A DNA stretch of 64,000 nucleotides, from NCBI GenBank assembly GCA_002494495.1, contig DACB01000015.1:62001-126000 (forward strand). The letters are read 5' to 3'. The notes under the pieces are model-generated. The model was not told the origin of the DNA. It saw only the letters and a program-made list of their open reading frames with translations, and did no database searches. This DNA comes from Methanobacterium sp. UBA294. Lineage in GTDB: Archaea; Methanobacteriota; Methanobacteria; Methanobacteriales; Methanobacteriaceae. Shown here piece by piece: positions 26,700-37,123 of the stretch. Made by a program: the position numbers and the translations under genes. Positions within the stretch are counted from its first letter, which is position 1. Each line of letters starts with the position of its first letter.

Positions 26700-29600
26700 A
26701 TGAAGGATTTGAAGTTCAAAATCAAGGATATTGTAACATCCAACAAACATTTAAGGCATATAAGGAATGGTTACAAGGATTACCGGAGTATAGTCAAGTA
26801 TAAAATCATCCAATTGATAAACAGACCAGGAAAACAGCCGGTTGAACAACAGTTCATGCCTCTAAATGATCAGGAGATAGATGAGAAATACCAGTCCATC
26901 TTAATGGAAAATAGATCACTTCTAAAACTGAAAAACTTCGGATCTGATGCACCCCTGGTTTCCATTATTATACTGAACAGGGACGGGTTAAACCACCTGG
27001 AGAAACTCTTTAAAGATTTTCAAAATAATGTAGAGTACACCAACTACGAGATATTGGTGGTGGACAACGCATCCACCGATGACTCTATCCGCTTCCTGGA
27101 ACAGCTTCCATTACCAGTTAAGATCATAAAAAATACAGAAAACAGATCCTTTTCTGCGGCAAATAACCAGGCAGTCAGAGAGGCCAATGGTGAATTTTTA
27201 CTGCTTTTAAATAATGATGTAGAGCCCACCTATGGCTGGCTAAACCAGATGATGCAGGCCGCCCTTAAAGAAGATGGTATTGGGGCGGTTGGTGCAAAAC
27301 TCATCTACCCCTACCAGGACCAGCATCCACACTCCTTTAAAATTCAACACACAGGAATAGCCTTCAAGGAAGAGGATGGTTTCATAAAACCTTATAATTT
27401 AGGTGAAGGCCAGGAACCCTTCCAACCGGAAACTAATAGAGAGCAGGCCCGGGCTGGTGTAACCGGCGCCTGCATGCTGGTGCGTAAAGAGTTGTACCAG
27501 GAAGTAGGTGGACTGGATGAAGGATACAGTTACGGGTATGAAGATGTTGATTTCTGTTTGAAGCTAAACAGGAAGGGTTATAAGAACATCTACTGCCCTG
27601 AAGCACTGCTCTTCCACCATGAATTCGGGACTCAGAAAGGGGAGAGCCGACGAGATATCAGGGATAGGAGGATAAAAAACAAGGAATTACTCCGACAGAA
27701 TTGGGGTAAGTGGCTGTCTAAACAGTTCTTATATGATAAATTTAACAACCAGAAATTGTTCTCTGAATATCCACTTAAAGTGGCCCTGGTAGTGTCTGAG
27801 ACTGGTGAGGATGCCTCTGCAGGGGATTACTTCACCGCCTCAGAACTGGGTGAATGTTTCTTAAAACTCGGCTGGGAAGTTACCTATTTATCCCGGGCAG
27901 GGAAGGGAAACTGGTACTATGTACCAGAAGACATTAACATCCTTATATCATTTTTAGAGGTTTATGACCCGGGTAAAATAAGGTGCAACAATGAATCCCT
28001 GATTAAAGTTGCCTGGGCTAGAAACTGGTTTGCAAGATGGGTGAACAACCCATCCATAAAGAAGTTCCACCTGATCTTTGCTTCCAGTCCAACTGCCTGT
28101 GACTTCATAACTGAAAAGACAGGGATGGAGACGTTCCTTTTACCCATCGCCACCAACCCGGAGACATTCAACAACTCTGTAAAACCGAGCAAAGAGTTCC
28201 TGAGTGATTACACCTTCACCGGGAGCTACTGGGACGATCCCCGGGACATAATAGAGATGCTAGATCCGGTTAGTTTGCCATATACATTTAAATTATATGG
28301 TAAGAACTGGGAAGTCTTTGATAAATTTAAAGACTATTACCAGGGATTTTTAAATTATTCTAAACTGCCAGAGGTGTACGCCTCCTCCAAGCTGGTGATT
28401 GATGATGTAAATCGGGGGGCTAAAAATTTCGGATCAGTTAACAGCCGGGTATACGATGCCCTGGCCACCGGGACATTAGTTTTAACCAACGGTGCCATTG
28501 GTGCAGAGGAAACTTTTAATGGCTTATTACCTGTCTGGAATTCCACCAAAGAGTTGCATGGTTTAATAGAATATTACATGGAAAACGGGGATGCAAGGAG
28601 AGGGAAGATCAAACAATTGCAGGAATACGTCCTGGAAAATCACACCTACCAGAACCGGGCGGAGACCTTTAAAGAAGTTTTAGAGCAGGAGTACGTTTTT
28701 AAAAGGAAGATCGCCATTAAGATACCGACACCAAACTGGAAGGTTGTCCAGGAGTGGGGCGACTACCACCTGGCCATGGGCTTAAAGAAGGAGTTAGAGA
28801 GGAAAAACTGCCAGATACTCGTGCAAGTATTGCCAGAATGGAACCATGGTGATGAAGATTGTGATGCAGTCATTGTCTTGAGGGGTTTAAGTAAGTACAT
28901 TCCTAAAAAAGAGCATTTCAACATAATGTGGAACATCTCCCACCCGGATGAAGTTGAATTAGAGGAGTATAACCAATACGACCATGTTTTCATAGCGTCT
29001 GATTACTGGGCCGGTGAAATAGCTGAGAAAGTCATAGTTCCTACCCAGCCATTACTGCAATGCACTGATCCAGAACTCTTCTACAATGACCCCAATAGAG
29101 TGTACCAGAGCGACCTGTTATTTGTGGGCAACTCCAGGAAAGTGTTCAGGAAGATATTAAAAGATCTGTTACCAACAGATAAGGATCTGGCAGTATACGG
29201 AACACATTGGAAGAAATTTATAAACCAGAGGCATATTAAAGGTAACCATATACCCTATGGAGAACTTAGAAAAGCCTACTCCTCTTGTAAAATACTTTTA
29301 AACGATCATTGGGATGATATGCGGGAGAAGGGATTTATATCCAACCGCATATTCGATGGATTTGCAGCAGGAGCCTTTATAATCTCCGACGATGTCCTGT
29401 GTTCCTGTGATATTTTTAGGGATGCCCTGGTTACCTATAAGAACAGGGAAGAACTGCATACTTTAATTGATGATTATCTTAATAATGAATATGATAGGAT
29501 CCCCAAGGCAAAAAATGGGCAGGATATCGTATTAAACAACCACACCTTCCAGGATAGGGTGAAACGTATCCTGGAGGTCATTCCCAGGGTAGAAAATTAA
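26700..29600 (+). CDS. Three-domain glycosyltransferase: GT2 plus two CgeB-like GT domains
   Basis: 966 residues. Residues 85-330 form a GT2 domain (VSIIILNRDGLNHL, ILVVDNASTDDS, LLLLNNDVEP with the DXD-equivalent, GACMLVRKELYQEVGGLDE). About 355-665 and 670-960 are two CgeB-like GT-B domains with AKNFGSVNSRVYDALATGTL and GFISNRIFDGFAAGAFIIS, each followed by an ENHTYQNR or NNHTFQDR motif. Several linkages could thus be made by one chain. ATG start preceded by an AT-rich promoter region. Its many G and C ending codons differ from the 41-50 kb genes by eye. Confidence 0.82.
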   Translation: MKDLKFKIKDIVTSNKHLRHIRNGYKDYRSIVKYKIIQLINRPGKQPVEQQFMPLNDQEIDEKYQSILMENRSLLKLKNFGSDAPLVSIIILNRDGLNHLEKLFKDFQNNVEYTNYEILVVDNASTDDSIRFLEQLPLPVKIIKNTENRSFSAANNQAVREANGEFLLLLNNDVEPTYGWLNQMMQAALKEDGIGAVGAKLIYPYQDQHPHSFKIQHTGIAFKEEDGFIKPYNLGEGQEPFQPETNREQARAGVTGACMLVRKELYQEVGGLDEGYSYGYEDVDFCLKLNRKGYKNIYCPEALLFHHEFGTQKGESRRDIRDRRIKNKELLRQNWGKWLSKQFLYDKFNNQKLFSEYPLKVALVVSETGEDASAGDYFTASELGECFLKLGWEVTYLSRAGKGNWYYVPEDINILISFLEVYDPGKIRCNNESLIKVAWARNWFARWVNNPSIKKFHLIFASSPTACDFITEKTGMETFLLPIATNPETFNNSVKPSKEFLSDYTFTGSYWDDPRDIIEMLDPVSLPYTFKLYGKNWEVFDKFKDYYQGFLNYSKLPEVYASSKLVIDDVNRGAKNFGSVNSRVYDALATGTLVLTNGAIGAEETFNGLLPVWNSTKELHGLIEYYMENGDARRGKIKQLQEYVLENHTYQNRAETFKEVLEQEYVFKRKIAIKIPTPNWKVVQEWGDYHLAMGLKKELERKNCQILVQVLPEWNHGDEDCDAVIVLRGLSKYIPKKEHFNIMWNISHPDEVELEEYNQYDHVFIASDYWAGEIAEKVIVPTQPLLQCTDPELFYNDPNRVYQSDLLFVGNSRKVFRKILKDLLPTDKDLAVYGTHWKKFINQRHIKGNHIPYGELRKAYSSCKILLNDHWDDMREKGFISNRIFDGFAAGAFIISDDVLCSCDIFRDALVTYKNREELHTLIDDYLNNEYDRIPKAKNGQDIVLNNHTFQDRVKRILEVIPRVEN

Positions 29601-29734
29601 TTTAAATCCAGTTAAAATAGTTCAATAAAGTTGAACCAAAGTTTCAATAAGATTGAATCAAATGCTTTATAGATACACATTTTAATCTTCAATTTAGAAT
29701 AATAATATAAAATAAAAGAGTTAATCTGATATAA

Positions 29735-30532
29735 ATGGTTCTTAAAAACATCTTACATCATCGGTTTTTTGAAAACTTCCTGAAATACAGGTACCTGCTC
29801 ACGGAACTTGTCAAGAGAGATATTAAGGTGAGGTACAGGAGATCTGTTTTAGGTATTTTCTGGAGCTTTTTAGAGCCCTTACTGTTCATGATTGTTTTGA
29901 CTATAATATTTTCTACACTGTTCAGCAGATCCATAGAAAATTATCCTGTATTCCTACTATCCGGGCGTTTAGTATTCATGTACTTTTCTCAGTCAACCAA
30001 TGGAGCCATGAGATCAATTAAAATGAATTCTCCCATCTTGAAAAAATTATACGTACCCAAATATATTTACACAATTGCCCTGACCCTCTCCGCACTGGTC
30101 ACATTTTTACTCTCACTAATAGTCCTGGTCATGGTAATGCTTGCCACAGGAGCTCCCTTTACCCCTTATATTGCGCTTTTCATCGTGCCTACCGTGTTGC
30201 TCACTGTATTCAACATAGGTGTGGGTCTTATCTTAGCCACTATAAATGTGTTTTTCAGGGATATGGAACACTTATATGGTGTTTTCCTTACCTTGCTCAT
30301 GTATTCCAGTGCAATTTTCTTCCCACCAGATGTCATACCCGTGGATTTCCAGTGGATATTAACTTGGAACCCTGTTTACGCCATGATTAGTTTAACCAGG
30401 GATTTATTCCTCTACGGGCAAATGTTCGATACATTCACCCTTATATTTGCCACTATCTCAGCTATAGCCTCACTGGTTATAGGACTGGTGCTGTTTTACA
30501 AGTATCAGGATAAATTCATACTGCATGTTTAG
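29735..30532 (+). CDS. ABC-2 polysaccharide exporter permease (Wzm/TagG-like)
   Basis: 265 residues with ELVKRDIKVRYRRSVLGIFW at the start, the hallmark of O-antigen or teichoic acid exporter permeases, then six membrane spans, with NPVYAMISLTRDLFLYG near the end. With the ATPase encoded next it would export a polyprenyl-linked polysaccharide. Confidence 0.88.
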   Translation: MVLKNILHHRFFENFLKYRYLLTELVKRDIKVRYRRSVLGIFWSFLEPLLFMIVLTIIFSTLFSRSIENYPVFLLSGRLVFMYFSQSTNGAMRSIKMNSPILKKLYVPKYIYTIALTLSALVTFLLSLIVLVMVMLATGAPFTPYIALFIVPTVLLTVFNIGVGLILATINVFFRDMEHLYGVFLTLLMYSSAIFFPPDVIPVDFQWILTWNPVYAMISLTRDLFLYGQMFDTFTLIFATISAIASLVIGLVLFYKYQDKFILHV

Positions 30533-30643
30533 GTATAAAAAAATATTTTCCTCTGATTCCCTGATTAAAAAAAAATAACAAATAAAAACACAATCAAAAA
30601 AATTACAATCAAAAAAATTACAGCTTAGTAAGGAGCATATTAA

Positions 30644-31828
30644 TTGAAATATTACAGAGACCTATTATTTGTCCTGATACTGGATGTGCTTTCCATTATC
30701 TGGTTAATAACACCCAGTTTAAGTGTTTACCCATTCATTATCATACCCTATGCTCTTTTAACACTAATTTTACCAGGATATTCCCTGCTTGCTGCCTTAA
30801 AACCATTTATTTATGAAACGGGAATTTTAGGGCGAGGTGTGTTAACAGTGAACCTCAGCATCCTGGTAACTGTCCTGGTATTTATTGCGCTTAACAACCC
30901 CCCACTTGAATCTTTATTTAACGCGTTGGCAGCCCTCACCATATTCTTTGCCTTGGTAGGATTTGTAAGGAGAACTGGACAATCTAAAGAACCGGAATCA
31001 TCCCTGGATAAGGAACCGGAGAGTGAAGAACCAGAGGTGATCCATATTGAAGATGATCCCTGGGCAGATCTGGATGATGAGGAAATCGCCATTAAAGTGG
31101 AAAATGTGAGTATGATGTTTAATTTAAGCCCTGATAAGGTTGATAACCTTAAAGAATATGTGATTAAACTGCTCAAGAGACAACTGTTCTTCCAGGAATT
31201 CTGGGCCCTTAAAGACATTTCATTTACTGTTAAAAAGGGTGAAAAGCTGGGAATAATGGGTTTAAATGGTGCTGGAAAAAGTACCCTGCTAAAACTAATA
31301 TCTGGTGTTATGAAACCCACCATAGGGAATATTACAGTAAACGGGGGAGTGGTACCATTACTGGAACTTGGTGGTGGTTTTGATTCTAATTACACTGGTA
31401 GGGAGAATATCTTCCTCAGGGGTGCGTTGCTGGGATATACCAAGGAGTTCATGGAAGATAAGTACGATGAAATTGTGGAGTTTTCTGAGTTAGAAGAATT
31501 CATAGATGTTCCAGTTAAAAATTATTCATCGGGAATGGTTTCCCGGTTAGGATTTTCCATATCCACCATTTTACATCCCCAGATACTTATTCTGGATGAG
31601 GTCTTATCAGTGGGTGATGCCAAGTTCCAGGAAAAGAGTATGAAAAGGATGAAATCATTCCTTAGTAAGGATGTAACCGTTATACTGGTATCCCATTCTG
31701 CATCCCAGATCAAAAAATTATGCAGTCGGGCCATATGGTTAGAGAAAGGAAAGATGGTTATGATGGGTGATGCTGAGGAAGTTGCTGATACATTCATGGA
31801 AAAGGTACTTTCGGAGCATGACCAATGA
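30644..31828 (+). CDS. DUF1616-like membrane segment fused to Wzt/TagH-type ABC ATPase
   Basis: 394 residues. Residues 1-110 are a DUF1616-type four-span block (start MKYYRDLLFVLILDVLSII, with LPGYSLLAAL), then an acidic linker, then from about 150 an ABC ATPase of polysaccharide-export type: Walker A GLNGAGKST (206-214), signature NYSSGM (293-298), Walker B ILILDEV (314-320), switch in VSHSASQI. It lacks the long C-terminal sugar-binding domain of some Wzt proteins. TTG start behind AAGGAG. Its stop overlaps the next ATG by 4 bases. Pairs with the permease upstream. The fusion is clear in one open frame. Confidence 0.88.
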   Translation: MKYYRDLLFVLILDVLSIIWLITPSLSVYPFIIIPYALLTLILPGYSLLAALKPFIYETGILGRGVLTVNLSILVTVLVFIALNNPPLESLFNALAALTIFFALVGFVRRTGQSKEPESSLDKEPESEEPEVIHIEDDPWADLDDEEIAIKVENVSMMFNLSPDKVDNLKEYVIKLLKRQLFFQEFWALKDISFTVKKGEKLGIMGLNGAGKSTLLKLISGVMKPTIGNITVNGGVVPLLELGGGFDSNYTGRENIFLRGALLGYTKEFMEDKYDEIVEFSELEEFIDVPVKNYSSGMVSRLGFSISTILHPQILILDEVLSVGDAKFQEKSMKRMKSFLSKDVTVILVSHSASQIKKLCSRAIWLEKGKMVMMGDAEEVADTFMEKVLSEHDQ

Positions 31829-32799
31829 TTAAATTAACAGTTATTATCCCTAATTATAATGGTGTAGATTTTCTCCAGGGATGTTTAGATTCTCTACTCC
31901 ACCAGCATCCATACCTGGAGGTGGTTCTGGTGGACAATGGATCACATGACGGTAGTGTGGAATATATAAAAAAAAATTATAACCAGTTAAAGATGAGTTA
32001 CCAGAACTTCATCCTCATAGAAAACCAGGAAAACCTGGGCTTCTCCCAGTCAGTTAACCAGGGTATAAACCAATCCAGTGCAGATTATGTATTTTTATTA
32101 AACAACGATGCAGAATTAGAGCAGGGATGCATCTCCCATCTACTGGAATGTGCAGAAAAAGATGAAGATATATTTGCGGTTGCCACCAAAATGGTCCAGT
32201 ACCAGGACAGGGATAAGCTGGATGATGCCGGGGATGAATACACCATACTGGGCTGGACTAAGAAAGCAGGGGAAGGTAAATCCCCTGATTTATATAATTC
32301 ACCCCGAGAAATCTTCAGTGCCTGTGCCGGTGCAGCCCTTTACCGGAAAAGCATCCTGGAAGAGATAGGATACCTGGATGAAAACTTCTTCGCCTACATG
32401 GAGGATGTGGACATAAGCTACCGGGCAAGGATCCATGGATATAAAAATATTTACTGCCCCGAAGCTGTTGTTTACCACCATACCAGCGGGACCAGCGGCA
32501 GCAGATACAATGAATTTAAAATCCGACTCGCAGCACGTAACAACATCTACGTCCCCTATAAGAACATGCCCTGGCCCCAGCTTGCAGTTAATTTCATCTT
32601 CCTGGTTCTGGGTTTCTCCATAAAGTATCTATTCTTTAAGTGGAAGGGACAGGATAAGTATTATTTAGATGGTTTAAAAGAAGGTTTCAACTCATTAACC
32701 AATATAGACAGGGTAAAATATAAGAATGAAAATCTTGTTAATTACTTTAAGGTAGAATGGTTTCTAATTAAGAATACCCTGAAATTAATGTTTATTTAA
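31825..32799 (+). CDS. Family 2 glycosyltransferase (rhamnosyltransferase-like)
   Basis: 324 residues: LTVIIPNYNGVDFL, VVLVDNGSHDGS, FLLNNDAELE in place of DXD, GAALYRKSILEEIGYLDE, FFAYMEDVDISYRAR, then a C-terminal membrane or surface helix region (FIFLVLGFSIKYLFF). Translation coupled to the ATPase gene through ATGA. Confidence 0.85.
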   Translation: MIKLTVIIPNYNGVDFLQGCLDSLLHQHPYLEVVLVDNGSHDGSVEYIKKNYNQLKMSYQNFILIENQENLGFSQSVNQGINQSSADYVFLLNNDAELEQGCISHLLECAEKDEDIFAVATKMVQYQDRDKLDDAGDEYTILGWTKKAGEGKSPDLYNSPREIFSACAGAALYRKSILEEIGYLDENFFAYMEDVDISYRARIHGYKNIYCPEAVVYHHTSGTSGSRYNEFKIRLAARNNIYVPYKNMPWPQLAVNFIFLVLGFSIKYLFFKWKGQDKYYLDGLKEGFNSLTNIDRVKYKNENLVNYFKVEWFLIKNTLKLMFI

Positions 32800-32826
32800 C
32801 TCTAAACAACTTAAGTGGATTTCAAC

Positions 32827-35800
32827 ATGTCAAATAAGAAGAAAATATTCTCCATCAGCATGGTAAAAAATGAGATGGACATCATTGAATCATTCGTACG
32901 CTACAACACCAACGTATTTGACGGGATGATCATCATGGACAACGGTAGTACAGATGACACCCTGAAAATTTTAAATCTACTTGCAGAAGAAGGGCTGCCC
33001 ATAGTGGTTATTGAAGATGCAGAGAAGGGTTTTGATAAGGTAAAAAAATTCTACCAACTCTCCAGGATAGCCGTGGACGAATATATGGCAGATATAATTG
33101 TCCCCATAGATGCTGATGAATTCCTCATTTCAACTGAGGGTGGAAACCCCCGTGAAATACTTGAAAAACTTAAAGCCCCCAGTTACTACGTTATTGACTG
33201 GAAAACCTACGTTCCTGATTTTAAAAACCATGATGAACAATTCATACCCGCAAAAATCACACAGTGCAGGGACCGGAGTGCAGAAAAACTCCAGAAAGTC
33301 ATAGTACCCGGAAAGCTGGTGACAGATTATGGTGTTAAAATTGCCAGGGGCAGCCACCGGATAATATCCCCTCATAAATACGAGGGCAAACTTAAGAAAC
33401 AATACAACCCGGATTTATTGATGGCCCACTTCCCCATCAGGTCCAGGGAGCAGACCATTTCTAAAATTTCCATTGGGTGGATTAATGCACTTAGCAGTCC
33501 AGAGCGGAAGAAGGGCCAGAGTTTCCACTGGGAGAAAATTTTCAACAGTATCAAAGCCAACCAGGAAATAAAAAATGAGGACCTGACTACATTTGCCAGT
33601 GAATACTCCCTGGAAGACCACCAGATAGGTGATGGAATCAAGCTTATCAAAGACCCCATGGACCTGTCCTTCTGCAATGATATCACCATAAAATATACAC
33701 CAGATAAACTTAATCCAATTTCAAATCTGCTTGAAGCATGTGAAGAACTTTCAAAAGACTATGTGGAATTGAAAAAGGAAAGGATATCCCATGAGAAAAG
33801 AAAAAGTAAGGGGAAGCTGACTACATCGGAGTACATCAAGGAGAATGAGGAAGTTTACAGGGACCTTGAAGAGATAAAATACGTCTTCTGTAAAAAAGAA
33901 GGTTCAGATAAACTGATTATTTCATTCCCTGGATTTACTGATAAAATTGGTACGTTTAAATATTCCTACGTCCGGACGTTGAAGGATGTAAACGCCCATA
34001 GGCTGTTTATCCTGGATGACTTTGGGACACGTGGCAGCTACTTGTTAGGGAAGGGCAGGGAATTTACCGTGGAAAAAACAGTGCTGTCCCTAATTGATAC
34101 CCTACTTGAAAAGTACGAAATTAAAAAAGAAAATGTTATATTACAGGGTTCATCTAAAGGAGGATGGATCGCCTTATACTATGGGATTAAACATCATTTC
34201 GGCCACGTGATCGCCGGGGGCCCCCAGACTAAGATGGGAAGATTCCTGGTTATTGATGAAGTCAATCTACCAGCCAATGGAAAGGTCCCCCTGTCAAGTA
34301 AGGTTAATGTGGCTGACTACATATCTGGGGGGCATGAGGATGAGGATATAGAATACCTAGACAGTCTGTTATACGATTTAATTAACAAAGTTCCCCCGGA
34401 AGATTTCCCAGAGATCTTCATACACGTGGGAAAGGAAGACTTCCACTACCCCCACCATGTCCTGCCCTTCACACGCAGGCTTGATGAGGTAGGTGCCTAC
34501 TACCAGCTAGACCTTGAAGACTATGACGCCCATAACGACGTGGCTGTTTATTATCCAGAATATCTGATTAAAACACTGGCGAGTATAGACAGTTCCCTGG
34601 TGGATGGGGATATTAATGACCTCAGCACTCAAAACAGCATCCTCCAGGCGAAAATCTATGAAATGGAATATAATATGGGCAGGAACAGATCACTTACCAA
34701 CCGGATAATTTCAAGGTTCCCCAGTTTATTCATAATTTTTAACCGGAAAAACCAGGGTATTAAGAATACCTTGATTAATTTAAAAGGTTATCGGGCTATA
34801 AAAAGGAATCAATTATTTGATACTGGCTATTACCTGAACAGTTACTCGGATGTCCGGAAATCAGGTGCAGATCCCCTGCTCCATTACCTGTACTCCGGAT
34901 ACAAGGAGGGGCGAAACCCCAGCCCAACCTTCGATGGTAACGATTACCTGCATAAACACGGGGATGTGCTTAAAGCAGAAATGAACCCCCTGTTACACTT
35001 TGCATTATACGGGATAAAGGAAGAGAGGGTTAAAAAACAGAAAACTACAGATACTCAAGTTTATCGTCAGTTAGATGATGGGGCACTTGGTGGGGTTATC
35101 CGGGCTGATGATTTCCCCGTACCCACCCTGGCTGGCTGGTTTGTAAAAATTGGTGATAACAGTCCACGGGAAGCTGTTTTAAAAATTGATAACCATCACA
35201 TAGTGGATGTTATCTGTGATGCCATAGATTCTGATGTTGAACCCACTAATCCAATCCAAGGCCATGGTTTTCAGGTGCCCATTCCCTATTACTTCCTGGA
35301 CGGAAGAATACATCAAATTGAACTCCATGATAAGTTGACAGGTGAGATGATTGCCCAGGATAAAGTAAAATTAGTACAAAACCGCAGTTACACTGATTTC
35401 TCTGGTTATCTCTCCAATTCTATTGTATCTCCCATGGTGAATGTTCCCTTCCGTGAACAGGATAAGAGGTGCTTTGCGGTGATGGAGAATGTGGCCCGTA
35501 AACTTCAGAGTGCAGCCCTTAAAATGGAGAACCATCCCCTGGTGTCTGTGGTTATGTACGTCAAAAATAACGAAGCCAACCTGAAATCTACGGTTGAATC
35601 TGTTTTAAACCAGACATATCCCAGTATAGAACTTATAATTATTGATGATGCCAGCACTGATGATTCTGGCAAGATACTGGAGAAAATCAATGGCAAAAAT
35701 ATTTCCATAATCTCTAATGAGAGTTACCATGGTGTTTCCAGGTCGCGGAACATGGCAGTTTCCAGTGCACATGGTGAGTACATGGCATACCTTGATCCAG

Positions 35801-37041
35801 GTAACACCTGGGACCAGAATTATATCCTGACCATGGTTGGAGCCTTCCAGGAGCTGTCTGATGCAGATGCCCTCTACTGCGGCCAGTTATTATTTAAGGA
35901 AGAAGAACAACATCCCTATGCAGTCCGCTTTGGTAGTTTAAACAGATCATTACTTAAAAACAGGAATTACATGGATATCAATGCATTTTGCCACACTAAA
36001 GATGTTTCCCAGCGACTTGGAGGTTTCAATGAAAAACCAGACCATTTGGCTCAATGGGACTGGTTCGTTAAAGTAGCTGAATCTGGGCAGGTTTACTCAG
36101 TCCCTGTGGTTTTATCTAGCAGCTTCAATGAACCCTACAATCTACAGGATAAATCCCCAAATACCCTGGAAAGCAGAGAATCTCAAGGAGAGGAACATGG
36201 ATCAATACCAGACCCCGGATCAACTCCAGAGATCCATAAGGGTGTTAGCATAGTAATTCCCAGTTACGAATCACTGAATGATATAAGGGAATGTGTGGAA
36301 TCAATTTTACAAGTAGGAGCGGGTAAAAAGCTGGAGATAGTGGTGGTGGACAATGCTTCAAGCGGCCCGGTTGTGGAGTATCTAAGTGGGCTCAAGGATG
36401 AAGGTAAAATCAAGCTAATATTAAACCATGTTAACTATGGGTTTACCTACGCTGTAAATCAGGGTATTGAGATTGCTGAATCAGGTAACGATATTGTTAT
36501 ATTGAACAACGACGCTGTTGTAACACCCGGTGCCATAGGTAACATGCAGGAAGCAGCATACAAACTGCCAGAGTGTGGATTGGTGGTTCCCCAGCAGGTC
36601 TTACCTGGAGGATCAATGAACATAAACCAACACGTACCCTATGCCAATCCCCATAAGGAATGCGACGTCAACACCTCGGGACTATTTAAAAATATCATCA
36701 AAGTACCACTCTTCCATGACGGCAGAGTGTTAGAGCTTAACTTTGCTCCATTCTTCTGCGCGTACATAAGAAGGGATGTGCTTGATAATTCAGGAGGTTT
36801 AGATGCGGAGTTTGGGCGTCATTACCGATCTGACCGAATATTCTGCAGCTACATCCGGCACATAATGAAGTTGAAAATCTACCATGTCTCTGATGCCCTA
36901 GTTTATCATAAAGAGCAGCAATCCACTAAAGTTCTAAAGAAAGAGTCAGAAGCTGATTATGATATTATGTTCAAGAAGAACCAGTGGAATAAGGAATTAG
37001 CAGAGGAACTCGGCTATAAAACTCCACTGTGGGATTTTTAA
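32827..37041 (+). CDS. About 1404-residue multidomain protein: three GT domains, a hydrolase-like domain and a repeat module
   Basis: Order by residue: 1-300 a GT-A domain of the GT92/DUF4422-like kind (ISMVKNEMDIIESFVRYN, IIMDNGSTDDT, PIDADEF at about 94); 350-620 an alpha/beta hydrolase-like domain with the nucleophile loop LQGSSKGGWIALYYG at about 440, like accessory Sec Asp2 or peptidase folds; 660-740 a module with PLLHYLYSGYKEGRNPSPTF and NPLLHFALYGIKEER; 750-870 a beta domain; 900-1120 a GT2 domain (VSVVMYVKNNEANL); 1136-1404 another GT2 (VSIVIPSYESLND, ILNNDAVV). ATG at 32827 is preferred, AAGTGGAT being 8 bases before; GTG at 32815 is possible. Confidence 0.8.
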   Translation: MSNKKKIFSISMVKNEMDIIESFVRYNTNVFDGMIIMDNGSTDDTLKILNLLAEEGLPIVVIEDAEKGFDKVKKFYQLSRIAVDEYMADIIVPIDADEFLISTEGGNPREILEKLKAPSYYVIDWKTYVPDFKNHDEQFIPAKITQCRDRSAEKLQKVIVPGKLVTDYGVKIARGSHRIISPHKYEGKLKKQYNPDLLMAHFPIRSREQTISKISIGWINALSSPERKKGQSFHWEKIFNSIKANQEIKNEDLTTFASEYSLEDHQIGDGIKLIKDPMDLSFCNDITIKYTPDKLNPISNLLEACEELSKDYVELKKERISHEKRKSKGKLTTSEYIKENEEVYRDLEEIKYVFCKKEGSDKLIISFPGFTDKIGTFKYSYVRTLKDVNAHRLFILDDFGTRGSYLLGKGREFTVEKTVLSLIDTLLEKYEIKKENVILQGSSKGGWIALYYGIKHHFGHVIAGGPQTKMGRFLVIDEVNLPANGKVPLSSKVNVADYISGGHEDEDIEYLDSLLYDLINKVPPEDFPEIFIHVGKEDFHYPHHVLPFTRRLDEVGAYYQLDLEDYDAHNDVAVYYPEYLIKTLASIDSSLVDGDINDLSTQNSILQAKIYEMEYNMGRNRSLTNRIISRFPSLFIIFNRKNQGIKNTLINLKGYRAIKRNQLFDTGYYLNSYSDVRKSGADPLLHYLYSGYKEGRNPSPTFDGNDYLHKHGDVLKAEMNPLLHFALYGIKEERVKKQKTTDTQVYRQLDDGALGGVIRADDFPVPTLAGWFVKIGDNSPREAVLKIDNHHIVDVICDAIDSDVEPTNPIQGHGFQVPIPYYFLDGRIHQIELHDKLTGEMIAQDKVKLVQNRSYTDFSGYLSNSIVSPMVNVPFREQDKRCFAVMENVARKLQSAALKMENHPLVSVVMYVKNNEANLKSTVESVLNQTYPSIELIIIDDASTDDSGKILEKINGKNISIISNESYHGVSRSRNMAVSSAHGEYMAYLDPGNTWDQNYILTMVGAFQELSDADALYCGQLLFKEEEQHPYAVRFGSLNRSLLKNRNYMDINAFCHTKDVSQRLGGFNEKPDHLAQWDWFVKVAESGQVYSVPVVLSSSFNEPYNLQDKSPNTLESRESQGEEHGSIPDPGSTPEIHKGVSIVIPSYESLNDIRECVESILQVGAGKKLEIVVVDNASSGPVVEYLSGLKDEGKIKLILNHVNYGFTYAVNQGIEIAESGNDIVILNNDAVVTPGAIGNMQEAAYKLPECGLVVPQQVLPGGSMNINQHVPYANPHKECDVNTSGLFKNIIKVPLFHDGRVLELNFAPFFCAYIRRDVLDNSGGLDAEFGRHYRSDRIFCSYIRHIMKLKIYHVSDALVYHKEQQSTKVLKKESEADYDIMFKKNQWNKELAEELGYKTPLWDF

Positions 37042-37078
37042 TCATGGAACTGCTAAAAAATTAATATTATTATTAACC

Positions 37079-37123
37079 AAAACCCCTTTATCCATCTAAC
37101 CCCCCTTTTTAGTTAAGGGGTTT
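37079..37123. terminator. Hairpin between convergent genes
   Basis: AAACCCCTT and AAGGGGTTT pair over 9 bases around a 26-base loop containing CCCCCCTTTTT, placed between the stop at 37041 and the stop at 37113 of the opposite gene. Likely a bidirectional end signal. Confidence 0.4.
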
